From positions 1-64,000 of the forward strand of contig WTGH01000010.1 in NCBI GenBank assembly GCA_011523655.1: a stretch of 64,000 nucleotides of DNA, in the 5' to 3' direction. The stretch comes from Rhodospirillaceae bacterium. Lineage in GTDB: Bacteria > Pseudomonadota > Alphaproteobacteria > Bin65. Both the position numbers and the translations under genes were made by a program. The notes below the pieces were generated by a model. It did not search any database. It saw only the letters and a program-made list of their open reading frames with translations, and was not told the origin of the DNA. The stretch's first letter is position 1; every line of letters starts with the position of its first letter. Shown here in pieces: positions 26,400-35,079 of this stretch.

Positions 26400-28709
26400 C
26401 TAGGCCGCCCTGCGCGCGCCGTTCAGCAGCCGGAAAACCGCCTGCGGCGTCGCCGGCATGTCGATATGGTCGATTCCGGTCGCCGGGCGCAGGGCATCGA
26501 CCAGGGCGTTGATCGCGGCGGGCGGCGCGCCGATCGCGCCGGCCTCGCCCGCGCCCTTAATCCCCAGCGGGTTGGTCGTGCAGCGCACGTTGCGGGTGGC
26601 GAAGCTGAAGAACGGGAAATAATCCGCCTTGGGCATGTTGTAGTCCATGAACGACCCGGTCTCGAGCTGGCCGCTCGCCGGATCGTACCAGGTGAATTCG
26701 TGCAGGGCCTGCCCCAGCCCCTGGACAATTCCGCCATGGACCTGGCCCTCGATCAGCAGCGGGTTGATGACGGCGCCGAAATCGTCGACCACCGTGTAGC
26801 GCAGGATCGCGATCTCGGCCGTCTCGGCGTCGACTTCCAGTTCGACGACATGGGCGCCGTTCGGAAACGTGTCGGCCTCGGGCGTGCGTTCGAAGGAGTC
26901 GTCCAGCGGTTCGCCGTTCTCCTGCGCCCGGCGGGCGACATCGAACAGGTCCACCTCCCGGTCGGTGCCGGCGACCCGGTAGGCGCCGTCGCCATATTCG
27001 ACGTCCCCGGCCGCGGCCTCCAGCATGTCGGCGGCGGTCCGCCGTCCCTTGCCGATAATGGCCGCGGCCAGCCCGAGCATCGCCGACCCGCCGACCGGGA
27101 CCGAGCGCGAGCCGCCGGTCATGCCGGGCGGGGCGCGGTCGGAATCGCCCTGGAATATCCGGATATTCTCCATATCGATGCCCAGTTCGCCGGACAGGAT
27201 CTGGCTGTAAGACGTCTTGTGGCCCTGGCCGTTGTCCATCGTCCCGATGGCGACCGTGAGAATGCCGTCGTCGCCGAAACTGCCGGCCGCGACCTCCGGC
27301 GGGCCGCCGCCGCAGCGCTCGATATAGGTGGCGAGGCCGATGCCGCGATACTTGCCGCGCCGCAGCGACTCGGCCCGGCGCGCCTCGAAACCGGCCCAGT
27401 CGGCCTGCGCCATCGCCTGGTCCATCAGCGCCTCGAACTCGCCGCTGTCATAAGTGTCGCCCAGGCAGGTGGTATAGGGCATCCGGTCCGGCCGGATGAA
27501 ATTGATCCGGCGGAATTCGTCGGGCGACCGGCCGGTTTCCAGCGCCGCCTTGTCGATGACCCGCTCGACGATATAGGCGGCTTCCGGCCGCCCGGCGCCG
27601 CGATAGGCGTCGACCGGCACCGTATTGGTCAGCACGCCCTTCACCGTCGTGTAGATGACCGGGATATCGTAGAGCCCGGCCAGCATGTCCATGCCGAAGC
27701 AGGCGACCAGCGGGGCGAAGGTCGACAGGTAGGCGCCCTCGTTGGCGAAGGTGTCGGCGCGCAGGGCGAGGATGCGGCCGTTCCGGTCCAGTCCCAGCTT
27801 GCAGTAGGTGATGTTGTCCCGCGCCTGGACGTCGGAAAGGAAGCCTTCGGACCGCTCGGAAGTCCATTTGACCGGCCGCCCGAGCCGGCGCGCCGCCCAG
27901 ACCACCAGCGCCTGCTCCGCATGCGGAAAGACCTTCATGCCGAATCCGCCGCCGACATGGCCGGTGGTGACGCGCAGGTTCGACGGATCGATCCCGAAGA
28001 CCGGTTGGGCGAGGATGTCGCGGATCAGGCTCGGCCCCTGGGTCGAGGCCGCGAGCGTCGTGCGCCCGGACGCGGCGTCGTGCACAGCGAGCGCGCTGCG
28101 CGGCTCCATCGGGTTGGCGACCACCCGGTTGTTGACCAGCCGGAGTTCGCAGACATGGTGCGCCCGGGCCAGCGCCGCCTCGACGCCGGCCTCGTCGCCC
28201 TTGTGCCAGTCGTAGATCAGATTGTTGGGGATGTGGTCGTAGAGCAGCGGGGCGCCGTCCGCCGCCGAATGCTCCGTGTGGACGGTGACCGGCAGTTCCT
28301 CATAGTCGACCGCAATCCGCTCGGCGGCGTCGCGCGCCTGGGCCAGGGTTTCGGCCACGACCAGCGCCACGGGATGGCCGACATAGCGCACCCGATCGCC
28401 GGCCAGGATGCCGTGCGGCGAGTCGTGGCGCTCCGAACCGTCCCGGTTCTCGAGCGGGACCAGGCAGGGCAGGTCGCCGAGGCCGTCGGCGGTCATATCC
28501 GCTCCGGTCAGGATTCCGATCACGCCCGGCGCGGCGGCGGCCTCCGTACTGTCGATGCCGAGAATGCGGGCGTGGGCGTGGGGCGAGCGCAGAACACAGG
28601 CCCAGGCCTGGCCGTCGATCGAGGTGTCGTCGGTATAGGCGCCGGCGCCGGTCACCAGCACCCGGTCCTCGATCCGGGCCGCCGCCTGGCCCACTCCGAA
28701 TTTCGTCAT
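26400..28709 (-). CDS. Xanthine dehydrogenase/CO dehydrogenase-type molybdopterin subunit (CoxL-like, form II)
   Basis: Large molybdenum hydroxylase subunit, 769 residues. It has the N-terminal RIEDRVLVTGAGAYTDD, HVGGGFGMKVFPHAEQALV for cofactor contact, the form II active-site loop AYRGAGRPEA (around residue 367) and the catalytic Glu in KGAGEAGAIGAPPAAINAL near the C-terminus. Form II loops are common in aldehyde or N-heterocycle hydroxylases, so CO oxidation should not be assumed. ATG 28709 was chosen over an upstream frame. No medium (FAD) or small (2Fe-2S) subunit gene and no maturation gene is adjacent, which is unusual because these enzymes normally need all three subunits. Confidence 0.9.
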   Translation of the reverse strand: MTKFGVGQAAARIEDRVLVTGAGAYTDDTSIDGQAWACVLRSPHAHARILGIDSTEAAAAPGVIGILTGADMTADGLGDLPCLVPLENRDGSERHDSPHGILAGDRVRYVGHPVALVVAETLAQARDAAERIAVDYEELPVTVHTEHSAADGAPLLYDHIPNNLIYDWHKGDEAGVEAALARAHHVCELRLVNNRVVANPMEPRSALAVHDAASGRTTLAASTQGPSLIRDILAQPVFGIDPSNLRVTTGHVGGGFGMKVFPHAEQALVVWAARRLGRPVKWTSERSEGFLSDVQARDNITYCKLGLDRNGRILALRADTFANEGAYLSTFAPLVACFGMDMLAGLYDIPVIYTTVKGVLTNTVPVDAYRGAGRPEAAYIVERVIDKAALETGRSPDEFRRINFIRPDRMPYTTCLGDTYDSGEFEALMDQAMAQADWAGFEARRAESLRRGKYRGIGLATYIERCGGGPPEVAAGSFGDDGILTVAIGTMDNGQGHKTSYSQILSGELGIDMENIRIFQGDSDRAPPGMTGGSRSVPVGGSAMLGLAAAIIGKGRRTAADMLEAAAGDVEYGDGAYRVAGTDREVDLFDVARRAQENGEPLDDSFERTPEADTFPNGAHVVELEVDAETAEIAILRYTVVDDFGAVINPLLIEGQVHGGIVQGLGQALHEFTWYDPASGQLETGSFMDYNMPKADYFPFFSFATRNVRCTTNPLGIKGAGEAGAIGAPPAAINALVDALRPATGIDHIDMPATPQAVFRLLNGARRAA

Positions 28710-29046
28710 CGCGTTTCTTGCCTGTTGGGTTGCCTGCACGCCGAACTCGTTCCGGTGCGGCAGCGGTAATGCCGCGCCCGGCACGGTGCGCCAAACTTAG
28801 CGTGCAGGGCAGGGGCGGCAAGCGGATTCCGCGGCGGGTTCCACGGCGGATTCCATAGTGCTGGGGCGACCGCTGGACCCGGCCGGTTCGACCGGTTTCG
28901 GGACCCGTCCGCGGCCGTACACGAAGCTGTGATTTCGGCCTGCATTTTTTCGCTTTTCAACGCCGGATAAAGGGCGTAGAGGCCGCTCCCACCCTGAATC
29001 GGCCCGTGCAGCACAGGCGCACCGGGCCCGGCCGATCGGCACGACC

Positions 29047-29940
29047 ATGAACTATGATCGTCGCTCCGCCGCGTATCCCGTCCATCGGCAACCGCTCTTG
29101 CAGCGCCTGCTGTCGCAGGTGTCGACGGAAACCCTGCCGGACCCGGACCAGGTCGACAAGGTGTGCGCGCACGTTCCGGCGGGCACCCGGGTCTTCGTCG
29201 CCTCGTTGCCGTCGCGCGACCGGACCGATACCGTGAGCGCCGCGAAAACCCTGAACGCGCGGGGCTATATCGCCGTGCCGCATATCGCGGCGCGGGCCCT
29301 GCCGAGCCACGCGGCGCTTGAGGATTTCCTCTACCGGCTGACCGGCGAGGCCGGTTGCCGCGAGGCGCTGGTTATCGCCGGAGACCGGCCCGAGGTCGCC
29401 GGGCCGTTTGCCGAAAGCATGGATGTGCTGCTGACCGGCGCCCTGGAGCGGCACGGCCTGCAAACGATCCATGTCGGCGCGCATCCCGAGGGCAACCGCC
29501 TCATCGGCGACGACGCCCTGCGCGAGGCAATGCTCAGGAAGGATCACTACGCCCGCAGCAGCGACGCCGATTTCGATTTCGTCACCCAGTTCGTCTTCGA
29601 AGGCGCCACGGTCGTCGACTGGGCGCAAAAAATGCGCGGCCTGGGCATCGGCCTGCCGGTGCGCCTCGGCATCGCCGGCCCCGCCGATCTGGCGACCCTG
29701 CTGCGTTATGCGAAAATCTGCGGCATCGGCGTTTCGACCCGCGCCCTGATGCGCCAGGGCGCCGGCAGCGTGAAGCTGATCCGCCGGACCGTGAAACCGG
29801 ACGACCTGATCGCCGGCCTGGTCGCCGCGGCGGGGAGCGATCCGCTGCCCGAGATCGCCGGGCTGCACATTTTCCCCTTCGGCGGCGTCGGCCGGGCGAT
29901 GGACTGGCTGGCCGAGGCCCGCAAGGCGGCCGGGCTTTAG
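29047..29940 (+). CDS. Methylenetetrahydrofolate reductase-like protein
   Basis: A 297-residue TIM-barrel flavoprotein related to MetF. The pattern is FVASLPSRDRTDTVSAAKTLNARGYIAVPHIAARAL, then CREALVIAGDRP, and VGAHPEGNRL where MetF has its AGYPE motif. It is divergent enough that it is probably not the housekeeping MetF. It lies 147 bases upstream of a Rieske oxygenase in the same direction. By analogy with aerobic O-demethylation pathways it could process one-carbon units carried on tetrahydrofolate. This is inference from context. Confidence 0.78.
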   Translation: MNYDRRSAAYPVHRQPLLQRLLSQVSTETLPDPDQVDKVCAHVPAGTRVFVASLPSRDRTDTVSAAKTLNARGYIAVPHIAARALPSHAALEDFLYRLTGEAGCREALVIAGDRPEVAGPFAESMDVLLTGALERHGLQTIHVGAHPEGNRLIGDDALREAMLRKDHYARSSDADFDFVTQFVFEGATVVDWAQKMRGLGIGLPVRLGIAGPADLATLLRYAKICGIGVSTRALMRQGAGSVKLIRRTVKPDDLIAGLVAAAGSDPLPEIAGLHIFPFGGVGRAMDWLAEARKAAGL

Positions 29941-30087
29941 CCGCCTCCGACCGGAGCACGGCCGCCCGCAACCGGCTTTCCGCAATCCTGGGAATTCCCG
30001 CAGCGTCCCGAATGATGTAAGGCTGGCACCCGGCCCGGCGGCGGTGTGCGCCTGCGGGCCGCGCCGCACCCGCATCGGACCGCCGTC

Positions 30088-31377
30088 ATGCCCGCCTATA
30101 CCGCCATCGACCATGCCGCTGCCCAAAGCAACACGGGCGGCCTGGTCTGGCCCGCCGAGGGCTGGAGCCGCGTTCCGTTCGAACTGTTCACGAGTCCGGA
30201 CATCCACGAACGCGAAGACGAACGGCTCTTTCGCGGCCCGCACTGGAACTATCTCGGGCTCGAAGTCGAGGTCCCCGAACCCGGCGACTACACGACGTGC
30301 CACGTCGGCGCGACGCCGGTCGTGCTGGTACGGGACGAGGGCGGGGCGCTGCGCGCCTTCGTCAACCGCTGCGCCCATCGCGGCGCCGAGGTGGTGCGCC
30401 GGCCGCGCGGCAATGCGCGCGGCTTCACCTGCATCTACCACAACTGGAGCTATGACCGGGCCGGCCGGGTCGTCGGCGTGCCCTGGGAGAAAGGGCGCGG
30501 CGGCGTCGGCGGCTACGACGCGGCGTTCGACAAGGCGCAGCACCGGATGCGGCCGCTGCGCGTCGCATCGTGGGCCGGCGTGGTCTTCGGCACCTTTTCC
30601 GACGATGCGCTGCCGCTGGAAGACTATCTGGGCCCGGCCATCCGCGAGCGGCTTTCGGCAGTGTTCGCCCGGCCGATGACGGTAACCGGCTATCAGCGCC
30701 ACACGATCCGGGCCAACTGGAAGCTGCTTTACGAAAACTCGCGCGATTTCTATCACGCGCCCCAGCTGCACAAGTTTTTCGGCGCGTTCGGCATCGTCCA
30801 GCCCGACCAGGCGGCCCGCGCCGAGATGTGGCACGAAGGCACCCATTGCCTGCTGACAATCTACCGGAGCCCGGAGGCCCGCAAGCAACGCACCAAACTG
30901 GAGGAGCCGCGCGTCGCCGCCTTTCGCACCGCGCTGCCCGACGACATCGCCATTTCGATCGTGGGGATTTTCCCGAACTGCCTGTTCACGCTGATCGGCA
31001 GCGCGTTCAGCATCCGCCAGTTCCGGCCCAAGGCGCCGGACCGCTTCGAGGTGGTCTATACCTACTTCACCTATGCCGACGATCCGGAATGCCTGCGCGA
31101 ACACCTGTTCCAGAACAACCAGTTCGGGCCGGCCGGCTATGTCGCGATGGAAGACGCCGAGGTGGTCGAGAAACTCCAGGCGCGAATTGCATTGGGTGCG
31201 GAGAAGGGCGCCAGCCTGGTGGCGATGGACGGCACGGACACGACTCCCGAGCGGATCGACCACATGGTCAGCGAGGCCAACCTGCGGGCGATGTGGAAGG
31301 GCTACGCCCGGTTCATGGGTTTCGCGCCGCCGGAGCCGGGCGGGTCCGCCGCAGGCGGGGAGCGGTCGCCCCGGTGA
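30088..31377 (+). CDS. Rieske aromatic ring-hydroxylating oxygenase, alpha subunit
   Basis: Catalytic subunit, 429 residues. The Rieske [2Fe-2S] ligands are C95 and H97 in NRCAHRGAE, and C115 and H118 in FTCIYHNWSY. The mononuclear iron site is in YENSRDFYHAPQLHKF, with the bridging Asp and two His. ATG 30088 is preferred to the upstream GTG at 30046 because the protein then starts just before the conserved NTGGLVWPAEGW region. Its stop is overlapped by the beta-subunit start (GTGA). Ferredoxin and reductase genes are absent nearby. The substrate is probably an aromatic acid brought in by the TRAP system encoded next door. Confidence 0.92.
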   Translation: MPAYTAIDHAAAQSNTGGLVWPAEGWSRVPFELFTSPDIHEREDERLFRGPHWNYLGLEVEVPEPGDYTTCHVGATPVVLVRDEGGALRAFVNRCAHRGAEVVRRPRGNARGFTCIYHNWSYDRAGRVVGVPWEKGRGGVGGYDAAFDKAQHRMRPLRVASWAGVVFGTFSDDALPLEDYLGPAIRERLSAVFARPMTVTGYQRHTIRANWKLLYENSRDFYHAPQLHKFFGAFGIVQPDQAARAEMWHEGTHCLLTIYRSPEARKQRTKLEEPRVAAFRTALPDDIAISIVGIFPNCLFTLIGSAFSIRQFRPKAPDRFEVVYTYFTYADDPECLREHLFQNNQFGPAGYVAMEDAEVVEKLQARIALGAEKGASLVAMDGTDTTPERIDHMVSEANLRAMWKGYARFMGFAPPEPGGSAAGGERSPR

Positions 31378-31865
31378 GCGGCATCGGGCTCGCCGTCGAC
31401 CGCGACGCCCTGTTCGCGATCGAGCAGATGAACAAGGCCTATGCCCGCTGCCTCGACGACGACCGGCTGGAGGAATGGCCCGACTTCTTCCTCGACGACG
31501 CGCGCTACCTGATCCAGTCGCGCGAGAACCGGGACGCCGGCCTCTACGGCTACATCCTGTATTTCGAAAACAGGGCGATGATGCGCGACCGGATCAAATC
31601 GTTGCGGATCGCCAACTATTACAACCTGCATACCGACCGGCACCTCATCACGAATGTCGATATCCTCGGCGTGGCCGACGGGGTCTACGACGCCCGGGCG
31701 AACTATGCCGTGATCCAGACCGACGCCGAGGGACGGTCGGACCTGTTCTCCGCCGGCGAATATGTCGACCGGATCGTGTTCCGCAACGGCGTGCCGAAGT
31801 TCAGGGAGCGGCTGGTCCTGCTCGATACCTCGAACATCGTCGGCCTGCTGGCGGTCCCCCTTTGA
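31374..31865 (+). CDS. Aromatic ring-hydroxylating oxygenase, beta subunit
   Basis: Small structural subunit, 163 residues, of the SnoaL-like alpha+beta fold. It has FAIEQMNKAYARCLDDDRLEEWPDFFLDDARYLI near the N-terminus, NLHTDRHLITNVDI in the middle and a C-terminal FRERLVLLDTSNIVGLLAVPL. The GTG start overlaps the alpha-subunit TGA stop, which implies coupled translation in equal amounts as needed for an alpha3beta3 complex. The gene is hidden in a longer unrelated reading frame, so I set the start at 31374. Confidence 0.9.
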   Translation: MSGIGLAVDRDALFAIEQMNKAYARCLDDDRLEEWPDFFLDDARYLIQSRENRDAGLYGYILYFENRAMMRDRIKSLRIANYYNLHTDRHLITNVDILGVADGVYDARANYAVIQTDAEGRSDLFSAGEYVDRIVFRNGVPKFRERLVLLDTSNIVGLLAVPL

Positions 31866-31980
31866 TTCGCCCTAATGCGTTGTCCGCAGACCGGGGCTGG
31901 GTTATGACAAGACGTTGCAGGCTGGCGGGCGGAGCCCGGTCCACGACGCCTGCTGATCGTAAGTCTGGGAGGAAAAATCC

Positions 31981-32973
31981 ATGAAGTTTCACAGATTTGC
32001 CGTGCCCGCCGCCGCCGCGGCCGTGCTCGCGGCAGGTGCGGTTCCGTCGGCGGTCAGCGCTGCGGAAGTCACGTTGCGCGGCGCCAGCTGCTTCCCGATC
32101 GGCGCCCCGCCGGGCCGGCCGTTCGAAGCGGTCGCCAAGGAGATCAACGCCAAGGGCAAGGGCGTCGTGCAGGTCAAGATGCTCGGCGGCGCGCCGGCCA
32201 TCGGCAGCCCGTTCACGATGACCCAACGCATGGCCAAGGGCGCCTACGACATCATCGGCTGTACCGAAGCCTATTTCGGCAATGTGCTGCCCGAAGCGCC
32301 CGTGCTGCGCCTGCAGGAAAAGACCTTCGCCGAACTGCGCAAGAACGGCGGCATCGCCTATGTCCAGAAGCTCCTCAACGCCAAGGGCATCCACTATGTC
32401 GGGCGGCATCACGATTTCGGCCCGTTCCATCTCTATCTGAGCAAGCCGATTACCGGGCCGAACCTGAAGGGCCTGCATCTCCGCGTGGCGCCGGTCTACA
32501 CGGCGTTCTTCACGCGGCTGGGCGCGACGGTGCAGCGGGCGGCGATGCCGCAGATTTACACCCTCATGGAAAACGGCACGGTGCAGGGCTACGGCTGGCC
32601 GCTGGGCGGCTACCCGCCGCCGTGGCACAAGGTGACCAAGTACCGGGTCGATCCCGGCTTCTACAACTCGTCGCTGCACACCCTGCTCAACCTGCGCAAA
32701 TGGAAGACGCTGAGCAAGAAGGCCCAGGACATCATTACGGCGGTCGTTCTGGAAAGGGAAGGCAAGGTCGAGGGCACGAGCAAGACCGCCATGGCGCGGG
32801 ACGAGAAACAGCGTGCCTTCCATGCCAAGGGCGGCATAAAAACGATTACCTTCAACGAAGCCGACACCAAAAAATGGTCGGACACGGCGCGCGACGCAGC
32901 GTGGGACGAGGTGATCGAGCGCAGCCCGGAGCACGGGCTGAAGCTCAAGGCGCTGTTCGCCGGCAAGGGCTGA
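31981..32973 (+). CDS. dctP: TRAP transporter substrate-binding protein (DctP), second system
   Basis: Periplasmic receptor of 330 residues with a signal peptide ending near AVSAAE (about residue 28). The mature protein has GASCFPIGAPPGRPFEA, ITGPNLKGLHLRVAPVYTAFF with the substrate-binding Arg, and MPQIYTLMENGTVQGYGWPLGG. GGAGG lies about 10 bases before the ATG. It follows the Rieske oxygenase genes by 115 bases, suggesting that it binds that enzyme's aromatic or alicyclic carboxylate substrate. A terminator follows before the permease genes. Confidence 0.92.
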   Translation: MKFHRFAVPAAAAAVLAAGAVPSAVSAAEVTLRGASCFPIGAPPGRPFEAVAKEINAKGKGVVQVKMLGGAPAIGSPFTMTQRMAKGAYDIIGCTEAYFGNVLPEAPVLRLQEKTFAELRKNGGIAYVQKLLNAKGIHYVGRHHDFGPFHLYLSKPITGPNLKGLHLRVAPVYTAFFTRLGATVQRAAMPQIYTLMENGTVQGYGWPLGGYPPPWHKVTKYRVDPGFYNSSLHTLLNLRKWKTLSKKAQDIITAVVLEREGKVEGTSKTAMARDEKQRAFHAKGGIKTITFNEADTKKWSDTARDAAWDEVIERSPEHGLKLKALFAGKG

Positions 32974-32989
32974 TCCGGATGGCGTAGCG

Positions 32990-33024
32990 GGGCGGCCGGT
33001 CCCTTGCGGCCGGCCGCCCTTTTT
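32990..33024 (+). terminator. Intra-operon rho-independent terminator/attenuator
   Basis: A perfect 10 bp stem, GGGCGGCCGG (32990-32999) with CCGGCCGCCC (33010-33019), a 10-base loop and then TTTTT (33020-33024). It sits between dctP and dctQ of the same operon. Partial read-through would give more receptor than permease, as TRAP systems require. Confidence 0.85.
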
Positions 33025-33041
33025 CCGTTCCGGGTTCCGAT

Positions 33042-33572
33042 ATGCAGGCCACCCCGTCCTTTCTCGACCTGTTCGAGGCGGGTTTCGAACAGGTGAATCG
33101 CTTCATCGCGGCGCTGGTGGCGCTGTCCATCGGCGTTTTTACGCTCCTGATCCCCATCGACCTGTTCCTGCGCAAGCTCGGCTGGGGCAACCTGCCCTGG
33201 CTGCACGAAGGCGCAGAGTACGCGCTCTATATCGGCGTCTTCCTGTCGGCGGCCTGGGTGCTCAACAAGGGCGCCCATGTCCGGGTCGATATCGTCATTG
33301 CCGCGCTGCCCGGCCCGGTTGCCCTGCGGCTGGAGAGACTGCTCGATATCGGTGGCGCGCTGCTCTGCGCGGCGATGTGCTACTGCGGCCTGACCGGCAC
33401 GATCGGCGAGTTCGAGCTCGGCACGTTGCCGGACAAGGACCTGCGCATCCCGAACTGGTACATGCTGCTGGTCTTCGCGGTTTCGTTCGCCCTGCTGGCG
33501 ATCGAATTCCTGCTGCGCTACCGGCGGGCGGGCAAGGCCGGCGAAATCGCTTCCTCGGAAGCGGGGTTCTGA
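33042..33572 (+). CDS. dctQ: TRAP transporter small permease (DctQ), second system
   Basis: A 176-residue inner-membrane protein with four predicted helices: residues about 20-45 (FIAALVALSIGVFTLLIPIDLFL), about 60-75, about 100-120 and about 140-160 (WYMLLVFAVSFALLAIEFLL). This is the DctQ pattern. It stands three bases before dctM and 17 bases after the terminator. Confidence 0.9.
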   Translation: MQATPSFLDLFEAGFEQVNRFIAALVALSIGVFTLLIPIDLFLRKLGWGNLPWLHEGAEYALYIGVFLSAAWVLNKGAHVRVDIVIAALPGPVALRLERLLDIGGALLCAAMCYCGLTGTIGEFELGTLPDKDLRIPNWYMLLVFAVSFALLAIEFLLRYRRAGKAGEIASSEAGF

Positions 33573-33575
33573 GCG

Positions 33576-35051
33576 ATGGAATGGTATTTCGCCATGATCC
33601 TGCTGCTGGGGATCGTGTGCGCGTTCCTGTTCCTCGGCATGCCCGTGGCGTTCGCCTTCATGGCGGCGAACCTGTTCGGCACGGCCCTGTTCATCGGCGA
33701 CTTCGCGCTGACCGGCGACTGGACGATCGCGGCGATCGCGCTCGAAAGCATGCCGATGGAGTTCCACTTGGCGGTGCGCTATTCGCTGACGCCCATCGCC
33801 CTGTTCCTGCTCATGGGCGAAATCCTGTTGCAGACCGGAGTCGCCTTCAAGGCGATCGGCGCGATCGAACGCCTGATCGCCCGGATTCCGGGGCGCCTGT
33901 CCATCGTCTCGATCGTCGGCGGCACGATCTTTTCGTCTCTTTCCGGTTCGACCATCGCCAACACCGCCATCCTGGGCAACGTCCTGTTGCCGGACATGGT
34001 GAAGCGCGGCTACCAGCCGTCGATCTCCATGGGGCCGATCATGGCGGTCGGCGGCATCGCCATGCTGATCCCGCCCTCGGCGCTGGCCGTGCTGCTGGCA
34101 AGCATCGCCGAGCAGTCCGTCGCGCTGCTGCTGGTCGCCGGAATCGTGCCGGGCATCCTGATGGCGCTGCTGTTCTTCGCCTATGTCATCGGGCGCTGCA
34201 CCCTCGATCCGAGCCTGGCGCCCGGCTACGATCCGGACCAGAGCCACCTCGACGTGCCGCTCACCGTCGCGATCAACGGCCGCAGCGGTCCGCTCTGGTC
34301 CGTAACCTACAGCGGCCGTGCGCTCCGGGCGGTCAACCGCATCCTGCCGTTCGTCCTCTATATCTTTCCGCTGTTCTCCATCTTCGTCGTGGTGGTCGGC
34401 AGCATTTTCCTCGATTTCGCTTCGCCGACCGAGGCCGCCGCTCTGGGCTGTCTCGCCGCGCTCGGCGCCTGCTATTTCTTCCGCCTGTTCCGCAGCCGGA
34501 TCGCCGTGACCGGCGTCGAAGGCGCCGACTTCGACTGGCGCGCGATCGCCAAGGCGCTGGTCGAGACCGCCAAGATCAACACGATGATCCTGTTCATCAT
34601 CGCCGGCTCGCTGGTCTTCACCCAGTCGCTGGCAGTGTCCGGCGCCACCCGCGGCCTGCTCGAGAGCCTGACGGCGCTTCAGCTCACGCCGCTCACCGTC
34701 GTCATCATGATGATGGTCGTGCTGCTGTTCCTCGGCGCCTTCATGGACCAGGTGAGCATGCTGCTGCTCACCCTGCCGTTCTTCCTGCTCGGCGCGACCT
34801 CGCTGCAGGCGACCTACGATATCGACCCGATCTGGCTGATGGTGCTGATCCTGATCACCATGGAGATCAGCCTGCTGACGCCGCCCTTCGGCCTGCTGCT
34901 CTATGTGATGAAGGGCGTGGCGCCGTTCGACGTCACCATCGGGGCGGTCATCCGCTCGGCGTTGCCCTTCATCCTGATCGAGCTTCTGGTCCTGATCCTG
35001 CTGATTTTCGTCCCGGAGGTGGCGACCTGGCTGCCCAGACAGATCGGCTGA
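33576..35051 (+). CDS. dctM: TRAP transporter large permease (DctM), second system
   Basis: A 491-residue membrane protein with about thirteen helices. It includes GTIFSSLSGSTIANTAILGNVLLPDMVKRGYQPS, GPIMAVGGIAMLIPPSALAVLLASIAEQS and a C-terminal LLTPPFGLLLYVMKGVAPFD, the standard DctM signatures. The operon order is dctP-terminator-dctQ-dctM, the usual one, unlike the 12-15 kb TRAP set. Confidence 0.95.
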   Translation: MEWYFAMILLLGIVCAFLFLGMPVAFAFMAANLFGTALFIGDFALTGDWTIAAIALESMPMEFHLAVRYSLTPIALFLLMGEILLQTGVAFKAIGAIERLIARIPGRLSIVSIVGGTIFSSLSGSTIANTAILGNVLLPDMVKRGYQPSISMGPIMAVGGIAMLIPPSALAVLLASIAEQSVALLLVAGIVPGILMALLFFAYVIGRCTLDPSLAPGYDPDQSHLDVPLTVAINGRSGPLWSVTYSGRALRAVNRILPFVLYIFPLFSIFVVVVGSIFLDFASPTEAAALGCLAALGACYFFRLFRSRIAVTGVEGADFDWRAIAKALVETAKINTMILFIIAGSLVFTQSLAVSGATRGLLESLTALQLTPLTVVIMMMVVLLFLGAFMDQVSMLLLTLPFFLLGATSLQATYDIDPIWLMVLILITMEISLLTPPFGLLLYVMKGVAPFDVTIGAVIRSALPFILIELLVLILLIFVPEVATWLPRQIG

Positions 35052-35079
35052 AAGCCGGCCCGGCCGCGGCGGCCGGGCC

